A DNA stretch of 64,000 bases, taken from Bog-473 sp963725895. GTDB lineage: Bacteria > Actinomycetota > Acidimicrobiia > Acidimicrobiales > RAAP-2. The stretch covers positions 2,108,001 to 2,172,000 of the forward strand of contig CAVSAJ010000001.1 in NCBI GenBank assembly GCA_963725895.1, in the 5' to 3' direction. This document shows positions 1 through 8,613 of the stretch, one piece after another. Every line of letters begins with the position of its first letter. Position 1 is the first letter of the stretch. Below the pieces are notes generated by a model. That model was not told the origin of the DNA and did not search any database. It worked only from the letters and a program-made list of their open reading frames with translations. The position numbers were made by a program, and so were the translations under genes.

Positions 1-1089
1 CACCATCACCATCGGCAACGCCGGGTCCAGTTCGGGAATGGCCACGTCGCGGAACAAATGGTCGAGCGTCGAGCTGGGACCCTCGCCAGGGAGCCACTGA
101 CGCGGCTGGACCGGGTGGTTGGTTGCCAGGCGGAAGCCGCGGTCGTTGAACCCGGGCCCGACGTCTGGGATGACGGGTACCCGTCCCCCTGTCGCGGCCC
201 GGTATTGCGCGAGCAGCCGCTTCTCGTCCGCCACGATCTGTGTCGTGCCGGGATAGCCGGTGAAGTCCGCGATGGGCCCGAAGATGGGGTCGGGGTCGCC
301 GAAATACAGCGTGTAGGACGTGACGGCGTCGAACTGCTCGATCCGCGAAACCTGCGGGGCCGTGGTGAGCACCGGCCCCTTCGGGTTCAAGAGCTCAGGG
401 GTAACGCGCCAATAGACCTCGTCACCGATGAAGAAGGGGTCGTACCCGTGCGACTCGAGGGCCGTCCGGGCGCCTTGGATCATGGCGGCCACGTTGCCCG
501 TGAGCGTCCGAGTCAAGTACAAGAACACAACCGGACGACCCTGGATACGCAGGTACGAGCGGTTGGTGAAGTAGTGCTTGGCAAAGAAGAGCATGTCGGA
601 GTCGAAGTGCAACTCCATCTGGAACGTGACCGGTGTCGACTCTCGCACGGGGTCGAAACCCAAGTTCCACGTCTCGTAGAACATGGCGAACTTCATCTGC
701 GTGAGGTCGGGGGCGGCAAGGAAGTCCTTCATCGCCGCGTCCGCCTGTTCGTAGTCACGTCCCGAGTACCCAGGGTCATAGGGCCACCAGTCGATGGCGA
801 AGAAGTCGATGCCGGCACGCCGCGCGGTCGCGATGTCACGGCTGGCGGTACGGGGGCTGCTCGAGTTCACCACGGATGCAGCGGGCTGTTGCGGTGGCAC
901 GAGGTGGGCGCGCAGCGTGCCGCCGGAGAAATTCTCGGGATTCCACAAGTAGTAGTACGCGCCGACGAGCGGCCGCACTTGTGGGCTCGTCGGGGCGGCC
1001 GCGCCCTCGGTGGCTGCCAGGGCTGCCGAGCACAGGAGGACCCCACCGAGTGCAGCACGGGCCGCTCGGGTTCGTCTGGCTCGGTCCAC
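1..1089 (-). CDS. Secreted GH99-like glycoside hydrolase (3' part outside window)
   Basis: The frame is open from a GTG at 1089 to the left edge, about 363 residues, and the C-terminus is missing. The N-terminus is basic (MDRARRTRAARAALGG) followed by a short hydrophobic stretch ending near AAA, which reads as a signal peptide. The mature start GAYYYLWNPENFSGG and the later GIDFFAIDWWPYDPGY resemble the opening strands of the GH99 / GH71-like (alpha/beta)8 barrel that opens with G-Y-Y-W and a D-WW motif. The family cleaves alpha-mannosides or related glycans, but the substrate here is unknown. It lies 48 nt downstream of the encapsulin stop on the same strand, so it may be co-transcribed; no functional link is evident. 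The start is inferred from the signal peptide because no good ribosome-binding site is visible. Confidence 0.6.
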   Translation of the reverse strand, partial: MDRARRTRAARAALGGVLLCSAALAATEGAAAPTSPQVRPLVGAYYYLWNPENFSGGTLRAHLVPPQQPAASVVNSSSPRTASRDIATARRAGIDFFAIDWWPYDPGYSGRDYEQADAAMKDFLAAPDLTQMKFAMFYETWNLGFDPVRESTPVTFQMELHFDSDMLFFAKHYFTNRSYLRIQGRPVVFLYLTRTLTGNVAAMIQGARTALESHGYDPFFIGDEVYWRVTPELLNPKGPVLTTAPQVSRIEQFDAVTSYTLYFGDPDPIFGPIADFTGYPGTTQIVADEKRLLAQYRAATGGRVPVIPDVGPGFNDRGFRLATNHPVQPRQWLPGEGPSSTLDHLFRDVAIPELDPALPMVMV

Positions 1090-1137
1090 CCGTGTGGCGC
1101 ACGGGCCGCCGCAGGCGGCGGGAGCGGAGCAGGCCGT

Positions 1138-1944
1138 TCAGCCCTCGCGCCGGAGGGTCACCGCGGCGTCGGGCTCGACAACCCGGAAGCTGAAGCTCTC
1201 CTCGACGTAGAGGCGCACCGTCTGTGCGTCGTGCGCGAGATACCCAATCGAGAGGTCCTGACCGGAGTCCAAGACGAAGTCCCCGCCACGCAGGCTGAGC
1301 ACGACGCCGGCCTGGACACCCGGCGCCCAGACCAGTGGGCCGCCGAGAATCTGGCGGAGATGATCGAGCAGCAGGTGTCCACCGTGCTCGGTGGTCTCGA
1401 CGATGCCCGTGTAAATCTCGGGACACATGGCCAGCCCGTAGGGACCTCCGATGCCCGTTTGACGGAGCACGTCGACCGCCCGGGCCACCACCTTGGGATA
1501 CTGCTCCATGTCCTCTTCGATGTCGATGGCCGGATGCGAGCTGCACTCGGAGATGCCGAGAATTCCTGCGGCGGGATAGCCGTGAAAGACGCTGACGTTC
1601 TCGGCCCGGGCGATCTGACGGACGGCCTCGTCGAGCTCGGGCAGCTCGATGTCGCCCGCGCCACGATCGGCATCGTCGAGCTCCTCGCGTGAGACGGAGA
1701 ACTCGGCCCGCAACTCGACCAACGGGAGTACTCGTCGCAGTGCGGCGCGTACTCCTTCGGCGGGGCTGGCCACGTCGCCGACGCGCCCGAGGTCGGTGGC
1801 GGAGTGATCCCATCCGTGGGGTCCGTCGAGGTCGACCAGCTTGCGGGCAGCCAGGTAGGTGACCAGGCGACCCTTTGCCTCGTCCTCGATCTGCTCCCAC
1901 GCACCGTCGGAAACCGGCGCCAGCTCACGGTAGAGGTGGTTCAT
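1138..1944 (-). CDS. Family 1 encapsulin shell protein
   Basis: This 268-residue protein matches the usual 265-270 residue length of family 1 encapsulins (linocin M18-like, HK97 fold). It begins MNHLYRELAPVSDGAWEQIE, the typical encapsulin N-terminus, and continues with the conserved KGRLVTYLAARKLVDLDGP and the GPY/LAM P-domain segment near the middle. Family members self-assemble into hollow icosahedral nanocompartments. The ATG at 1944 overlaps the stop of the upstream ferritin gene as TGATG, so I prefer it to the GTG one codon earlier. The adjacent cargo gene carries a C-terminal targeting peptide, so the pair should form an iron-storage compartment. Confidence 0.93.
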   Translation of the reverse strand: MNHLYRELAPVSDGAWEQIEDEAKGRLVTYLAARKLVDLDGPHGWDHSATDLGRVGDVASPAEGVRAALRRVLPLVELRAEFSVSREELDDADRGAGDIELPELDEAVRQIARAENVSVFHGYPAAGILGISECSSHPAIDIEEDMEQYPKVVARAVDVLRQTGIGGPYGLAMCPEIYTGIVETTEHGGHLLLDHLRQILGGPLVWAPGVQAGVVLSLRGGDFVLDSGQDLSIGYLAHDAQTVRLYVEESFSFRVVEPDAAVTLRREG

Positions 1945-2312
1945 CACTCGCTTCCCTTCAGGCTGCCGATGGCGAGCGACCCGGTCGAGGCGGGCGCCGG
2001 GCCGCCGCTCGCCTCGGCCTCGGCCTCAACCTCTGTCACCGGCTCGGTCGTAAAAAGATAGGTGCGCAGGTGCGAGCTGAGGACGGGGTCACGCCGGCGC
2101 AACCACTCGAGCGTCATGGAGGCGTGCTCCTTCTCCTCATCGCGATTGTGCGCCAGGATGTCCGCAAGGCTCGAGTCGTTCGTCGCATGCACCCGCTGGT
2201 CATACCAGTCGACAGCCTGGAGCTCCTCGATGAGGGACGTAAATGCTCGGTGGCGGTCGATCGTCGCCTCGCCGAGGAGTTCCGCCGGCTCGTGCAATCC
2301 CTCGCTTCCCAT
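1944..2312 (-). CDS. Encapsulated ferritin-like protein (EncFtn cargo)
   Basis: The 122-residue protein has the EncFtn two-helix pattern: IEELQAVDWYDQR near residues 28-40 and HNRDEEKEHASM near 55-66. By comparison with described EncFtn proteins, Glu30, Glu60 and His63 fit the ferroxidase ligands and Trp36/Tyr37 are conserved. The acidic/Pro-rich tail ends in GSLAIGSLKGSE, which matches the LxxGSL-type targeting peptide that docks cargo inside encapsulin shells. The ATG at 2312 is chosen because GGAGAG lies about 8 nt upstream and the family starts at this point (MGSEGLHEP). It is translationally coupled to the shell gene. EncFtn proteins oxidise Fe(II) for mineral storage within the compartment. 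Confidence 0.93.
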   Translation of the reverse strand: MGSEGLHEPAELLGEATIDRHRAFTSLIEELQAVDWYDQRVHATNDSSLADILAHNRDEEKEHASMTLEWLRRRDPVLSSHLRTYLFTTEPVTEVEAEAEASGGPAPASTGSLAIGSLKGSE

Positions 2313-2424
2313 ATGCGCCCTCTCCTGTTCCGCTCGATCGTGCAGTCGTCGGGCCGACATTACCCGTGACGGCTCGATACCCGCACCGGCGAACGAGAAC
2401 CCCCGCGAAGGGCGAGGGGGATGG

Positions 2425-4233
2425 CTACAGGTCCCAGGAAGGAGATCGCCCGTTCGACTCGAAGGCCATACGAAGGGCGGCCTCGTCCGCCTCGGTGAAG
2501 CGATGAAAGGCCGCGTCGCCCCGCGGGCGCACGAACACGGGGTCGCCGTCGACCCGGTCGGAACGGAACTTCTCGTGGACGAGCGTGCGGGTGAGGACCT
2601 TGTTCGTCGGCGTGCTCGGAAGCGCCTCGCACAGGCGGAGGAATCTCGGCTGCCACTTCGGACCCAGGTCCGCCTGGCCGTCGAGCCACGACGCAAACTC
2701 GACGGCGTCGAAGCCGGCGCCCTCCCGGAGGACGAGGGCGAGCATCACCTGATCGCCCGAGTCGGCGTCCGGGACGCCGTAGACGGCGGCCAGCAGCACA
2801 TCGGGATGACGTCCGACGATCGCTTCGATCGGCGCGGCGGGAAAATTCTCGCCGTCGACGCGCAGCCAGTCGGAGGTTCGCCCCGCGAAGAAGACCCAGC
2901 CGTCATCGTCGACGTAGCCGAGATCGCCGCTCCAGTACCATCCATTGCGCGTGGTCTGGTTCATGGCGTCCTCGTTGCGGTAGTACCCCTCGAATGGCCC
3001 GACGCCCAGCGTGTTGACCAACTCGCCGACGCACCGATCGGCGTTGACCAGCCGTCCCTTCTCGTCGAAGACGGCACGCGGCGCCTCGCGACCCTCCTCG
3101 TCGACGACCATGATCCCCTGGCGCAGCCGGCCGATCGAACCGCTCGGGCGGTTCCCCGTCCGGTCGAGGGCGATTGCTCCCTCCGTGGACCCGAAGACGT
3201 CGATGATTCGCATCCCGAAGCGCCGGGCGGCCTCTTCCACGACGTGGGGCGATCCCTCGTTGCCGAACGCGACCCGGATGGTGTTCTCGGCATCGTCGGG
3301 GTGGGCCGGCGTGGCCAACAGATAGGTGAGGAGCTTTCCCGTGTAGTTGAACCACGTCACTCCGTAGTGCCGCACGTCGCTGAGGAAGCGCGAGGCACTG
3401 AACCGACGCGCCAGGGACAGCGACGCACCACCGACCAGCGCCGCGGCCAGACCCCCCATCAGCGAGTTGGTGTGGAACAACGGCATCGCCGCGTAGCCGA
3501 CGTCATCGGGTCCGAGCTCGAGCATCATCGACATGCGGTTCCCGGTCGTGAGCAGCCGGTACTGCGTGCACCGGACGGCCTTCGGGGCAGCCGATGTCCC
3601 CGAGGTGAACAAGAGCGCCCACAGGACCTCTGCGTCGCACCCGGCCGCGGATGCTCTGTCTGCTTCCCTCGTGCCCAGCTCGTCCCAGGCACCCTCCAGC
3701 GCAGGTCCGAGGGTCGCGCCGGCCGGCGGCGGGTCGTCCGCATCGGCAAATCGCTCTGAGACCAGCACGCCGCCCGTGAGATCGATCCCTCCGACCGCTG
3801 CGTCCAATTGTGCCTGATGCCGCGGTTCGGTGATCACCAACTGCAGGTCCGTGTGCACGATGTCACGAGCCAGGTGCTCGCCCAGGCGTGTGTAGTTGAG
3901 ACCCGCCACCGCCACCCCGGCCAAGCCTGCGCCACAGAGCGCAAAGACGTAGTCAGGTGTGTTGTCGAGCAACACGCCCACGTGGGGAGGCCGGTCGGGA
4001 TCGAGTCGAGCCCGAAAGAGGGCGGCGAACCGCTCCGCCTCCGCGAGTAGCTCCGCGTACGTCCAGATCCGGTCGGCGAAACGGAGAGCCGGACGTTGCC
4101 CGTGGTCCTGCGCGCTGCGCCCCAGCAGGGATTCGACATTGGGCGCTGGCAGCGGCACCTCAGCCAGCGGCGGGGCGAATTCGATCCGGGAACCCTCAGC
4201 CGACACAGCCGGCGGATCGACAGCGTCGTTCAC
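2425..4233 (-). CDS. Acyl-CoA ligase (fatty-acid--CoA synthetase family)
   Basis: Adenylate-forming enzyme of about 602 residues that activates a carboxylic acid with ATP and CoA. The P-loop-like motif LLFTSGTSAAPKAV, the A5-type GSTEGAIALDR and the A8 hinge YWSGDLGYVDDDGW are all visible. The C-terminal domain ends PTNKVLTRTLVHEKF, with the expected lysine after the PT-N motif. I use the GTG at 4233 (VNDAVDPP), with GAGG about 7 nt upstream; the frame stays open to 4302. Its divergent neighbour is a Rieske oxygenase, and the region to the right is rich in CoA-ester and P450 genes, so a role in catabolism of a lipid, terpenoid or steroid acid is plausible. The substrate cannot be read from sequence. 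Confidence 0.88.
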   Translation of the reverse strand: MNDAVDPPAVSAEGSRIEFAPPLAEVPLPAPNVESLLGRSAQDHGQRPALRFADRIWTYAELLAEAERFAALFRARLDPDRPPHVGVLLDNTPDYVFALCGAGLAGVAVAGLNYTRLGEHLARDIVHTDLQLVITEPRHQAQLDAAVGGIDLTGGVLVSERFADADDPPPAGATLGPALEGAWDELGTREADRASAAGCDAEVLWALLFTSGTSAAPKAVRCTQYRLLTTGNRMSMMLELGPDDVGYAAMPLFHTNSLMGGLAAALVGGASLSLARRFSASRFLSDVRHYGVTWFNYTGKLLTYLLATPAHPDDAENTIRVAFGNEGSPHVVEEAARRFGMRIIDVFGSTEGAIALDRTGNRPSGSIGRLRQGIMVVDEEGREAPRAVFDEKGRLVNADRCVGELVNTLGVGPFEGYYRNEDAMNQTTRNGWYWSGDLGYVDDDGWVFFAGRTSDWLRVDGENFPAAPIEAIVGRHPDVLLAAVYGVPDADSGDQVMLALVLREGAGFDAVEFASWLDGQADLGPKWQPRFLRLCEALPSTPTNKVLTRTLVHEKFRSDRVDGDPVFVRPRGDAAFHRFTEADEAALRMAFESNGRSPSWDL

Positions 4234-4414
4234 GTGTGGCCTCGAAACGTGGACGGGCGCTCGCACATCGGATCGACACCATACGCGACACCACGTTCCC
4301 ACTCAGGCCGCACGAAGACGCCGCCCCTCCCGGCGCCCGTTCGCCATAGGCTGTCGGCAGCAAAGCAGCCCGGGCCCGTGGTGCGGGCATGCCGTGATCG
4401 GAGTGGACGGCGAC

Positions 4415-5719
4415 ATGGAACTCGACAGCGTCTTGATCGGCGACGATGACGCTGTACCCCGTGCCCGTTACACAAGTCCTGACTTCGCGGCGCTCGAGTT
4501 CGAGCGCCTGTGGGCCCGCGTGTGGCAGGTGGCCTGCCGGGAAGAGGAGGTCGCGGACGTCGGTGAGTTCTGCGAATACCTGATCGGCGATCAATCCATC
4601 CTCGTGGTGCGCTCGGATCCCGACACCATCCGCGCCTTTCACAACACGTGTCTGCACCGCGGCACCCGGCTGGCCGACGGGACCGGATCCTTTCTGGACG
4701 CGTGCATCCGCTGCCGGTATCACGCCTGGCGTTACGACCTCGACGGCAGCCTCGTCGAAGTCGTCGACGCCGATGAGTTCGACCCCATCCCCCCCGGGAC
4801 CGGGCTCAAGAGCGTCCGGGTCGACCGGTGGGGCGGCTTCGTGTGGGTCTGCCTCGACCCGTCCGCGCCACCGCTGCTCGAATACCTCGACCCGCTGCCG
4901 ACACTGCTGGCTCCGTACCACCTGCACCGGCTCCGCCTGCGTACCTACCTGTCCACGGTGCTCCCGGCCAACTGGAAGGTCGCAGTCGACGCCTTCAACG
5001 AGGGCTACCACGTGCAGGGCACCCATCCCCAGCTCCTGCCGTGGACCGACGACGTGAGCCTGGAGTACGAGCCGCTCGGTATCCACGCCCACTACGGGCG
5101 CTTGCCGAACGCCCGTCGCCAGCTTCGCCCCAGTCCGCGCCTCGGCCTTTCCCCCGGCGAGTACGACGAAGGCGAGATCCTGGAGAGCTTCATCCGGGGC
5201 CTGGGCGGCCTCTTCTACCGGGACGAGCAAGCACTCGTCGAGGAGATCCGTGCTGCCGGCCTCGACGGCGAGACGATGCTGAGCCACTACCAGAAGGGGC
5301 GCCGCACCCTGTTGGCCGCCCGCGGCGTCGCGGTCGAAGAGTTCGCGGACGACCAGCTGACCAGCGCGGACGACGTCTTCCTCTTTCCCAACATGGTCGG
5401 CCCGATCTATCCGGGTATCGCGATCATCTTCCGTGTGCGGCCGAACGGGCTCGATCCGGACAGCTGCATCAAGGACACGTGGTTCCTGCAGTGGCCCCAG
5501 GAGGGTGCCCCGCCGAAACGAGCCGAACGCCGTTTCTTCCCGGACTGGACCGAGCGCGACTGGGGCGAGATCACGAACCAGGACTACGCCAATATGGCCC
5601 ACGTGCAGATCGGGATGAAGTCACGGGGAGGTCCCGACATCCGACTCAACCGCCGCCAAGAGGCCAACATCTTGCACATGCACAGGGTCATCGACCGGTA
5701 CTTGACGACGACACCCTGA
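4415..5719 (+). CDS. Rieske non-heme iron oxygenase, alpha subunit
   Basis: A 434-residue aromatic-ring-hydroxylating-type oxygenase. The [2Fe-2S] Rieske ligands are Cys79-x-His81 and Cys100-x2-His103 (CLHRG and CRYHAW). The mononuclear iron site follows as FNEGYHVQGTH. These are the two domains expected of an alpha subunit, in order. The start ATG at 4415 has GGAG about 11 nt upstream. No beta subunit, ferredoxin or reductase gene is adjacent; a 3Fe-4S ferredoxin occurs 58 kb away in this window, but that is no evidence of pairing. It is transcribed divergently from the acyl-CoA ligase. The family hydroxylates or demethylates aromatic, steroidal or amine substrates; which one is unknown. Confidence 0.92.
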   Translation: MELDSVLIGDDDAVPRARYTSPDFAALEFERLWARVWQVACREEEVADVGEFCEYLIGDQSILVVRSDPDTIRAFHNTCLHRGTRLADGTGSFLDACIRCRYHAWRYDLDGSLVEVVDADEFDPIPPGTGLKSVRVDRWGGFVWVCLDPSAPPLLEYLDPLPTLLAPYHLHRLRLRTYLSTVLPANWKVAVDAFNEGYHVQGTHPQLLPWTDDVSLEYEPLGIHAHYGRLPNARRQLRPSPRLGLSPGEYDEGEILESFIRGLGGLFYRDEQALVEEIRAAGLDGETMLSHYQKGRRTLLAARGVAVEEFADDQLTSADDVFLFPNMVGPIYPGIAIIFRVRPNGLDPDSCIKDTWFLQWPQEGAPPKRAERRFFPDWTERDWGEITNQDYANMAHVQIGMKSRGGPDIRLNRRQEANILHMHRVIDRYLTTTP

Positions 5720-5770
5720 CAACGCCCAACCGCCACACCTCCGCACGGCCGCTCCGGTGGAGCCCGGCAC

Positions 5771-6541
5771 TCACAAGGTGCGGTAGAGCCCTCCGTCGAC
5801 CACCACCTGTGCGCCGTTGACGTAGCTCGCTGCGTCACTGGCGAGGAAGACACAGACGCCCGCCACATCCTCAGGTCGTCCCAGGCGCTTCATAGGGTTC
5901 GACTCGGCGACGCGAGCCTTGGTCTCGGCCGGCCACATGCTGTTCATATCCGTCTCGGTTGCGCTCGGTAGCACCACGTTCGCCCGCACCTTGGGCGCCC
6001 ACTCGCCGGCAAGGGCCAGTGTGAGCGCGTTGAGCGCTGCCTTGGCCATGCCGTAGGGCAGGTCGATTGCAGTCGGCCGCAAGGAGCCGACCGAGGAGAT
6101 GTTGATGATCGACCCGCCGGCGCCGGCCGCCATCCGCTCCCCGATCAGCACGCCGAGCCGGAACGGGCCCTTCGCGTTGACGGCATGGACCTTGTCATAG
6201 AGATCTTCGGATACGGACGCGAGGCCGTCGTACGCCGGGGACATGCCCGCGTTGTTCACGAGGATGTCGCAGTGCCCGAACTCGCGGTAGACCTCGTCCA
6301 CGAGTTGATCGCACTCCTCCCATCGGCCAACGTGGCAGGCGAACGGCACCACGCTCCGGCCCGTTGCCGTCTCAATCTCGCGGGAGGCCGCCTCGAGGTT
6401 CTGCATCTTGCGGCTGGCGATGACGATGTCGGCACCGGCCGCGGCCAGACCCGCCGCCACGCCGCGGCCGATGCCTCGGCCACCACCGGTCACGAGGGCG
6501 ACCTTGCCGTTGAGGTCGAAGAGTTCGGCTGTCGTGGTCAT
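5771..6541 (-). CDS. Short-chain dehydrogenase/reductase
   Basis: Classical SDR of 256 residues. The cofactor motif TGGGRGIG (residues about 18-25), NNAG and the catalytic Ser-Tyr-x3-Lys set (NISSVGS, then YGMAK) are all present. The C-terminus has the usual DVAGVCVFLASDAASYVNG and VDGG. It should oxidise or reduce a secondary alcohol/ketone with NAD(P)(H). The closely similar layout of a second SDR at 23506 suggests parallel roles in the catabolic region. The MarR gene ends 31 nt upstream on the same strand, so it may be the last gene of the MFS-MarR-SDR unit. Confidence 0.93.
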   Translation of the reverse strand: MTTTAELFDLNGKVALVTGGGRGIGRGVAAGLAAAGADIVIASRKMQNLEAASREIETATGRSVVPFACHVGRWEECDQLVDEVYREFGHCDILVNNAGMSPAYDGLASVSEDLYDKVHAVNAKGPFRLGVLIGERMAAGAGGSIINISSVGSLRPTAIDLPYGMAKAALNALTLALAGEWAPKVRANVVLPSATETDMNSMWPAETKARVAESNPMKRLGRPEDVAGVCVFLASDAASYVNGAQVVVDGGLYRTL

Positions 6542-6571
6542 CGTTCGCTCCTGTCCGGTGCAAACGTACAG

Positions 6572-7021
6572 CTAGGCCTCGTCGGCCTGGATCCTTCCGA
6601 GAATCCTCAGCAGCGACTCCAGATCCTTTGGGGTGAGCGCACCGAGAGCGGGGGGCGGGGTGCCGAGGATCTCATCGGCGCGGCGCGCTGCGTCCTTACC
6701 TTTGCGAGTTGCCTCAACCACTTTGGCCCGCCGGTCGACTGGGTGCGGTCGCCGCCGTACCAGACCCTGGGACTCCAGGTCGTCGACGACGACGGTGGCA
6801 TAGGGCGCGTCGATCCCGAGCGCCGAGGCCAGCTCCGACATGCCCATGGGCTGGTTGGCCAGTCGGCGGATCGCACGGACCTTCCCGAAGCTCATACCGA
6901 GCGCGTCGGCCACCTCGCGCCGGCGCACGTTGTGGAGTACCAGGTCGCACATGCTCGACCAGGCAGCGCGTGACGCCGCCGACGCGGGCTCGGAGCGGGC
7001 ATCTTCGGAGGTCTTCGCCAT
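6572..7021 (-). CDS. MarR-family transcriptional regulator
   Basis: A 149-residue winged-helix regulator. The recognition region MGMSELASALGIDAPYATVVVDDLESQGLVRRRPHPVDRR has the MarR helix-turn-helix followed by the wing with its DxR signature. The ATG at 7021 overlaps the stop of the upstream MFS exporter gene (TGATG), so the two are translationally coupled. MarR proteins often repress a linked exporter and release DNA on binding a phenolic ligand. The palindrome at the exporter start (8528-8541) is the obvious candidate operator. Confidence 0.9.
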   Translation of the reverse strand: MAKTSEDARSEPASAASRAAWSSMCDLVLHNVRRREVADALGMSFGKVRAIRRLANQPMGMSELASALGIDAPYATVVVDDLESQGLVRRRPHPVDRRAKVVEATRKGKDAARRADEILGTPPPALGALTPKDLESLLRILGRIQADEA

Positions 7022-8526
7022 CAGCGCACCACCTGAGCATGGTCCAGCACTTCTGGGTTCAGCTCCGCCGCGGTCCTCCGCGCCGATTCCAGCCCGCGCC
7101 GCGAGGTGGCCACCACCCCAAGCACGAGCACGACGACTCCACAGGCTGACAGCGTCCACCACCCGGCATGGCTCGCGGACGCGAAGCGCGAGCCAACCGC
7201 CGAGCCCTCCACCCGGGACGTCACGAGCGCACCCACGATCGCCACTCCCAGCGTCTGGCCGATCTGCCGCGAGGTCGACGCGATCGCAGAGGCCACACCA
7301 GCCTGGGCGCGCGGCATGCCGGACACGGCCGCATTCGTGATGGGTGCGTTCACGAGCCCGAAGCCGATCCCAAAGACGACGTAGGCCGCGAACAGCCACG
7401 TGAACGGAGTCACCGGGTCAATGCCTGTCAGCATGGCGCACGCGGTCGCCAGGCCCATACCTGACACCACGAGCGGTATCCGCGCGCCGCGGTGACCGAC
7501 GAGTCGACCTGAGATGGGCGATGCGATCACCGTCATGGCCGCCATGGGAAGGGTATCGAGACCGGCCTGCAACGCGGAGAGGCCACGCACCTCTTGGAGG
7601 TAGAGCGTGTTGAGGAAGAGGAAGCCGCCCAACGCCGCGAACGCGGCGACGGCGGTGACCGTCGCCGCGGCGAACGGGATCGACCGGAAGAAGCGCAGGT
7701 CGATCAGCGGGTCCCGGCGGCGGGGCTCATAGATGAGAAAGCCGATGAGTGCGGCCGCAGACAAACAGAAGGCCGCCACGATCACGGGCGAGCCCCACCC
7801 GCGGCCAGGCGCCTCGATGATCCCGAAGGTCAATGTCGCGAACAGGACGATCATGAGCACCTGACCCACTGGGTCGAAGCGTCGTGCTCGCGGCGCCTTC
7901 GACTCTGGGATGAACCGCAGCGCCAAGACGATGGCCGCGAGCCCGACGGGGATGTTGATCCAGAAGATCGCGCGCCATCCGGCCGAGGAGACAAGGAGCC
8001 CTCCCACGACGGGCCCGAGCGCCATGGAGATGCCGACCACCGCTCCCCAGACGCCCACGGCCTGTGCGCGCTCGCGGGGATCAGTGAACGTGTTCGTGAT
8101 GATGGACATCGCCACCGGATTGAGCATCGAGCCACCGACGGCCTGGAGCATGCGGAACACGACCAACAGACCCAGGGACGGGGCCAGGCTGCACAACAGC
8201 GAACCGGCGGCAAAGACGGACAGGCCGATGACGAACGTCCGCCGTCGCCCCAGCCGATCTGCGGTGGAGCCCGACAACATCAACAGACTGGCCAAGACGA
8301 GCGTGTACGCATCGACGACCCATTGCAGACCCGAGACCGATGCATGCAGCTCGCGCCCGATTGAGGGCAAGGCGACGTTCACGATGGTGACGTCCAGGCC
8401 AACGATGAGCAGGCTCATGGAGCAGATGAGCAGGATCCCGATGCGCCGGCTGCGGCCCAGTTCGTGCATAGCCACCGGCCCACCGGTCACCAGCGGCCCC
8501 GGTTGTCCAGTTAGTTGTGTTTCCAT
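7021..8526 (-). CDS. DHA2-family MFS exporter (EmrB/QacA type, 14 TM)
   Basis: A 501-residue membrane protein with many hydrophobic segments, consistent with the 14-TM drug:H+ antiporter-2 family. The TM1 hallmark LDVTIVNVALPSI, motif A GSTADRLGRRR and motif C-like GPVVGGLLVSS are visible. It probably exports toxic hydrophobic compounds or pathway intermediates. The gene has a very short leader: TACTAT, a -10-like hexamer, ends only a few bases before the ATG, and the same bases form a palindrome likely bound by the coupled MarR protein. The substrate cannot be inferred. Confidence 0.92.
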   Translation of the reverse strand: METQLTGQPGPLVTGGPVAMHELGRSRRIGILLICSMSLLIVGLDVTIVNVALPSIGRELHASVSGLQWVVDAYTLVLASLLMLSGSTADRLGRRRTFVIGLSVFAAGSLLCSLAPSLGLLVVFRMLQAVGGSMLNPVAMSIITNTFTDPRERAQAVGVWGAVVGISMALGPVVGGLLVSSAGWRAIFWINIPVGLAAIVLALRFIPESKAPRARRFDPVGQVLMIVLFATLTFGIIEAPGRGWGSPVIVAAFCLSAAALIGFLIYEPRRRDPLIDLRFFRSIPFAAATVTAVAAFAALGGFLFLNTLYLQEVRGLSALQAGLDTLPMAAMTVIASPISGRLVGHRGARIPLVVSGMGLATACAMLTGIDPVTPFTWLFAAYVVFGIGFGLVNAPITNAAVSGMPRAQAGVASAIASTSRQIGQTLGVAIVGALVTSRVEGSAVGSRFASASHAGWWTLSACGVVVLVLGVVATSRRGLESARRTAAELNPEVLDHAQVVR

Positions 8527-8527
8527 A

Positions 8528-8541
8528 ACTATTAAGATAGT
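8528..8541. promoter_or_regulatory. Palindromic operator at the MFS-MarR start
   Basis: The inverted repeat ACTAT-TAAG-ATAGT lies directly against the ATG of the exporter (8526). It also contains a -10-like TACTAT read on the minus strand. An operator covering the promoter and start codon fits repression by the MarR protein of the same operon. The site and its AT-richness are seen directly; the regulator assignment is inference. Confidence 0.5.
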
Positions 8542-8613
8542 ATCAGTAGTTCCCTTCGAGCTTCCCCGGTCTGTTCCCGGGGGTGGCTGCCGTGCATTCG
8601 ACCTGGGTCGGCC

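Noticed and set aside
58..1692. A 544-residue plus-strand frame at the left end
   Set aside because: It runs antisense through the GH99-like and encapsulin genes, whose protein motifs are clear on the minus strand.
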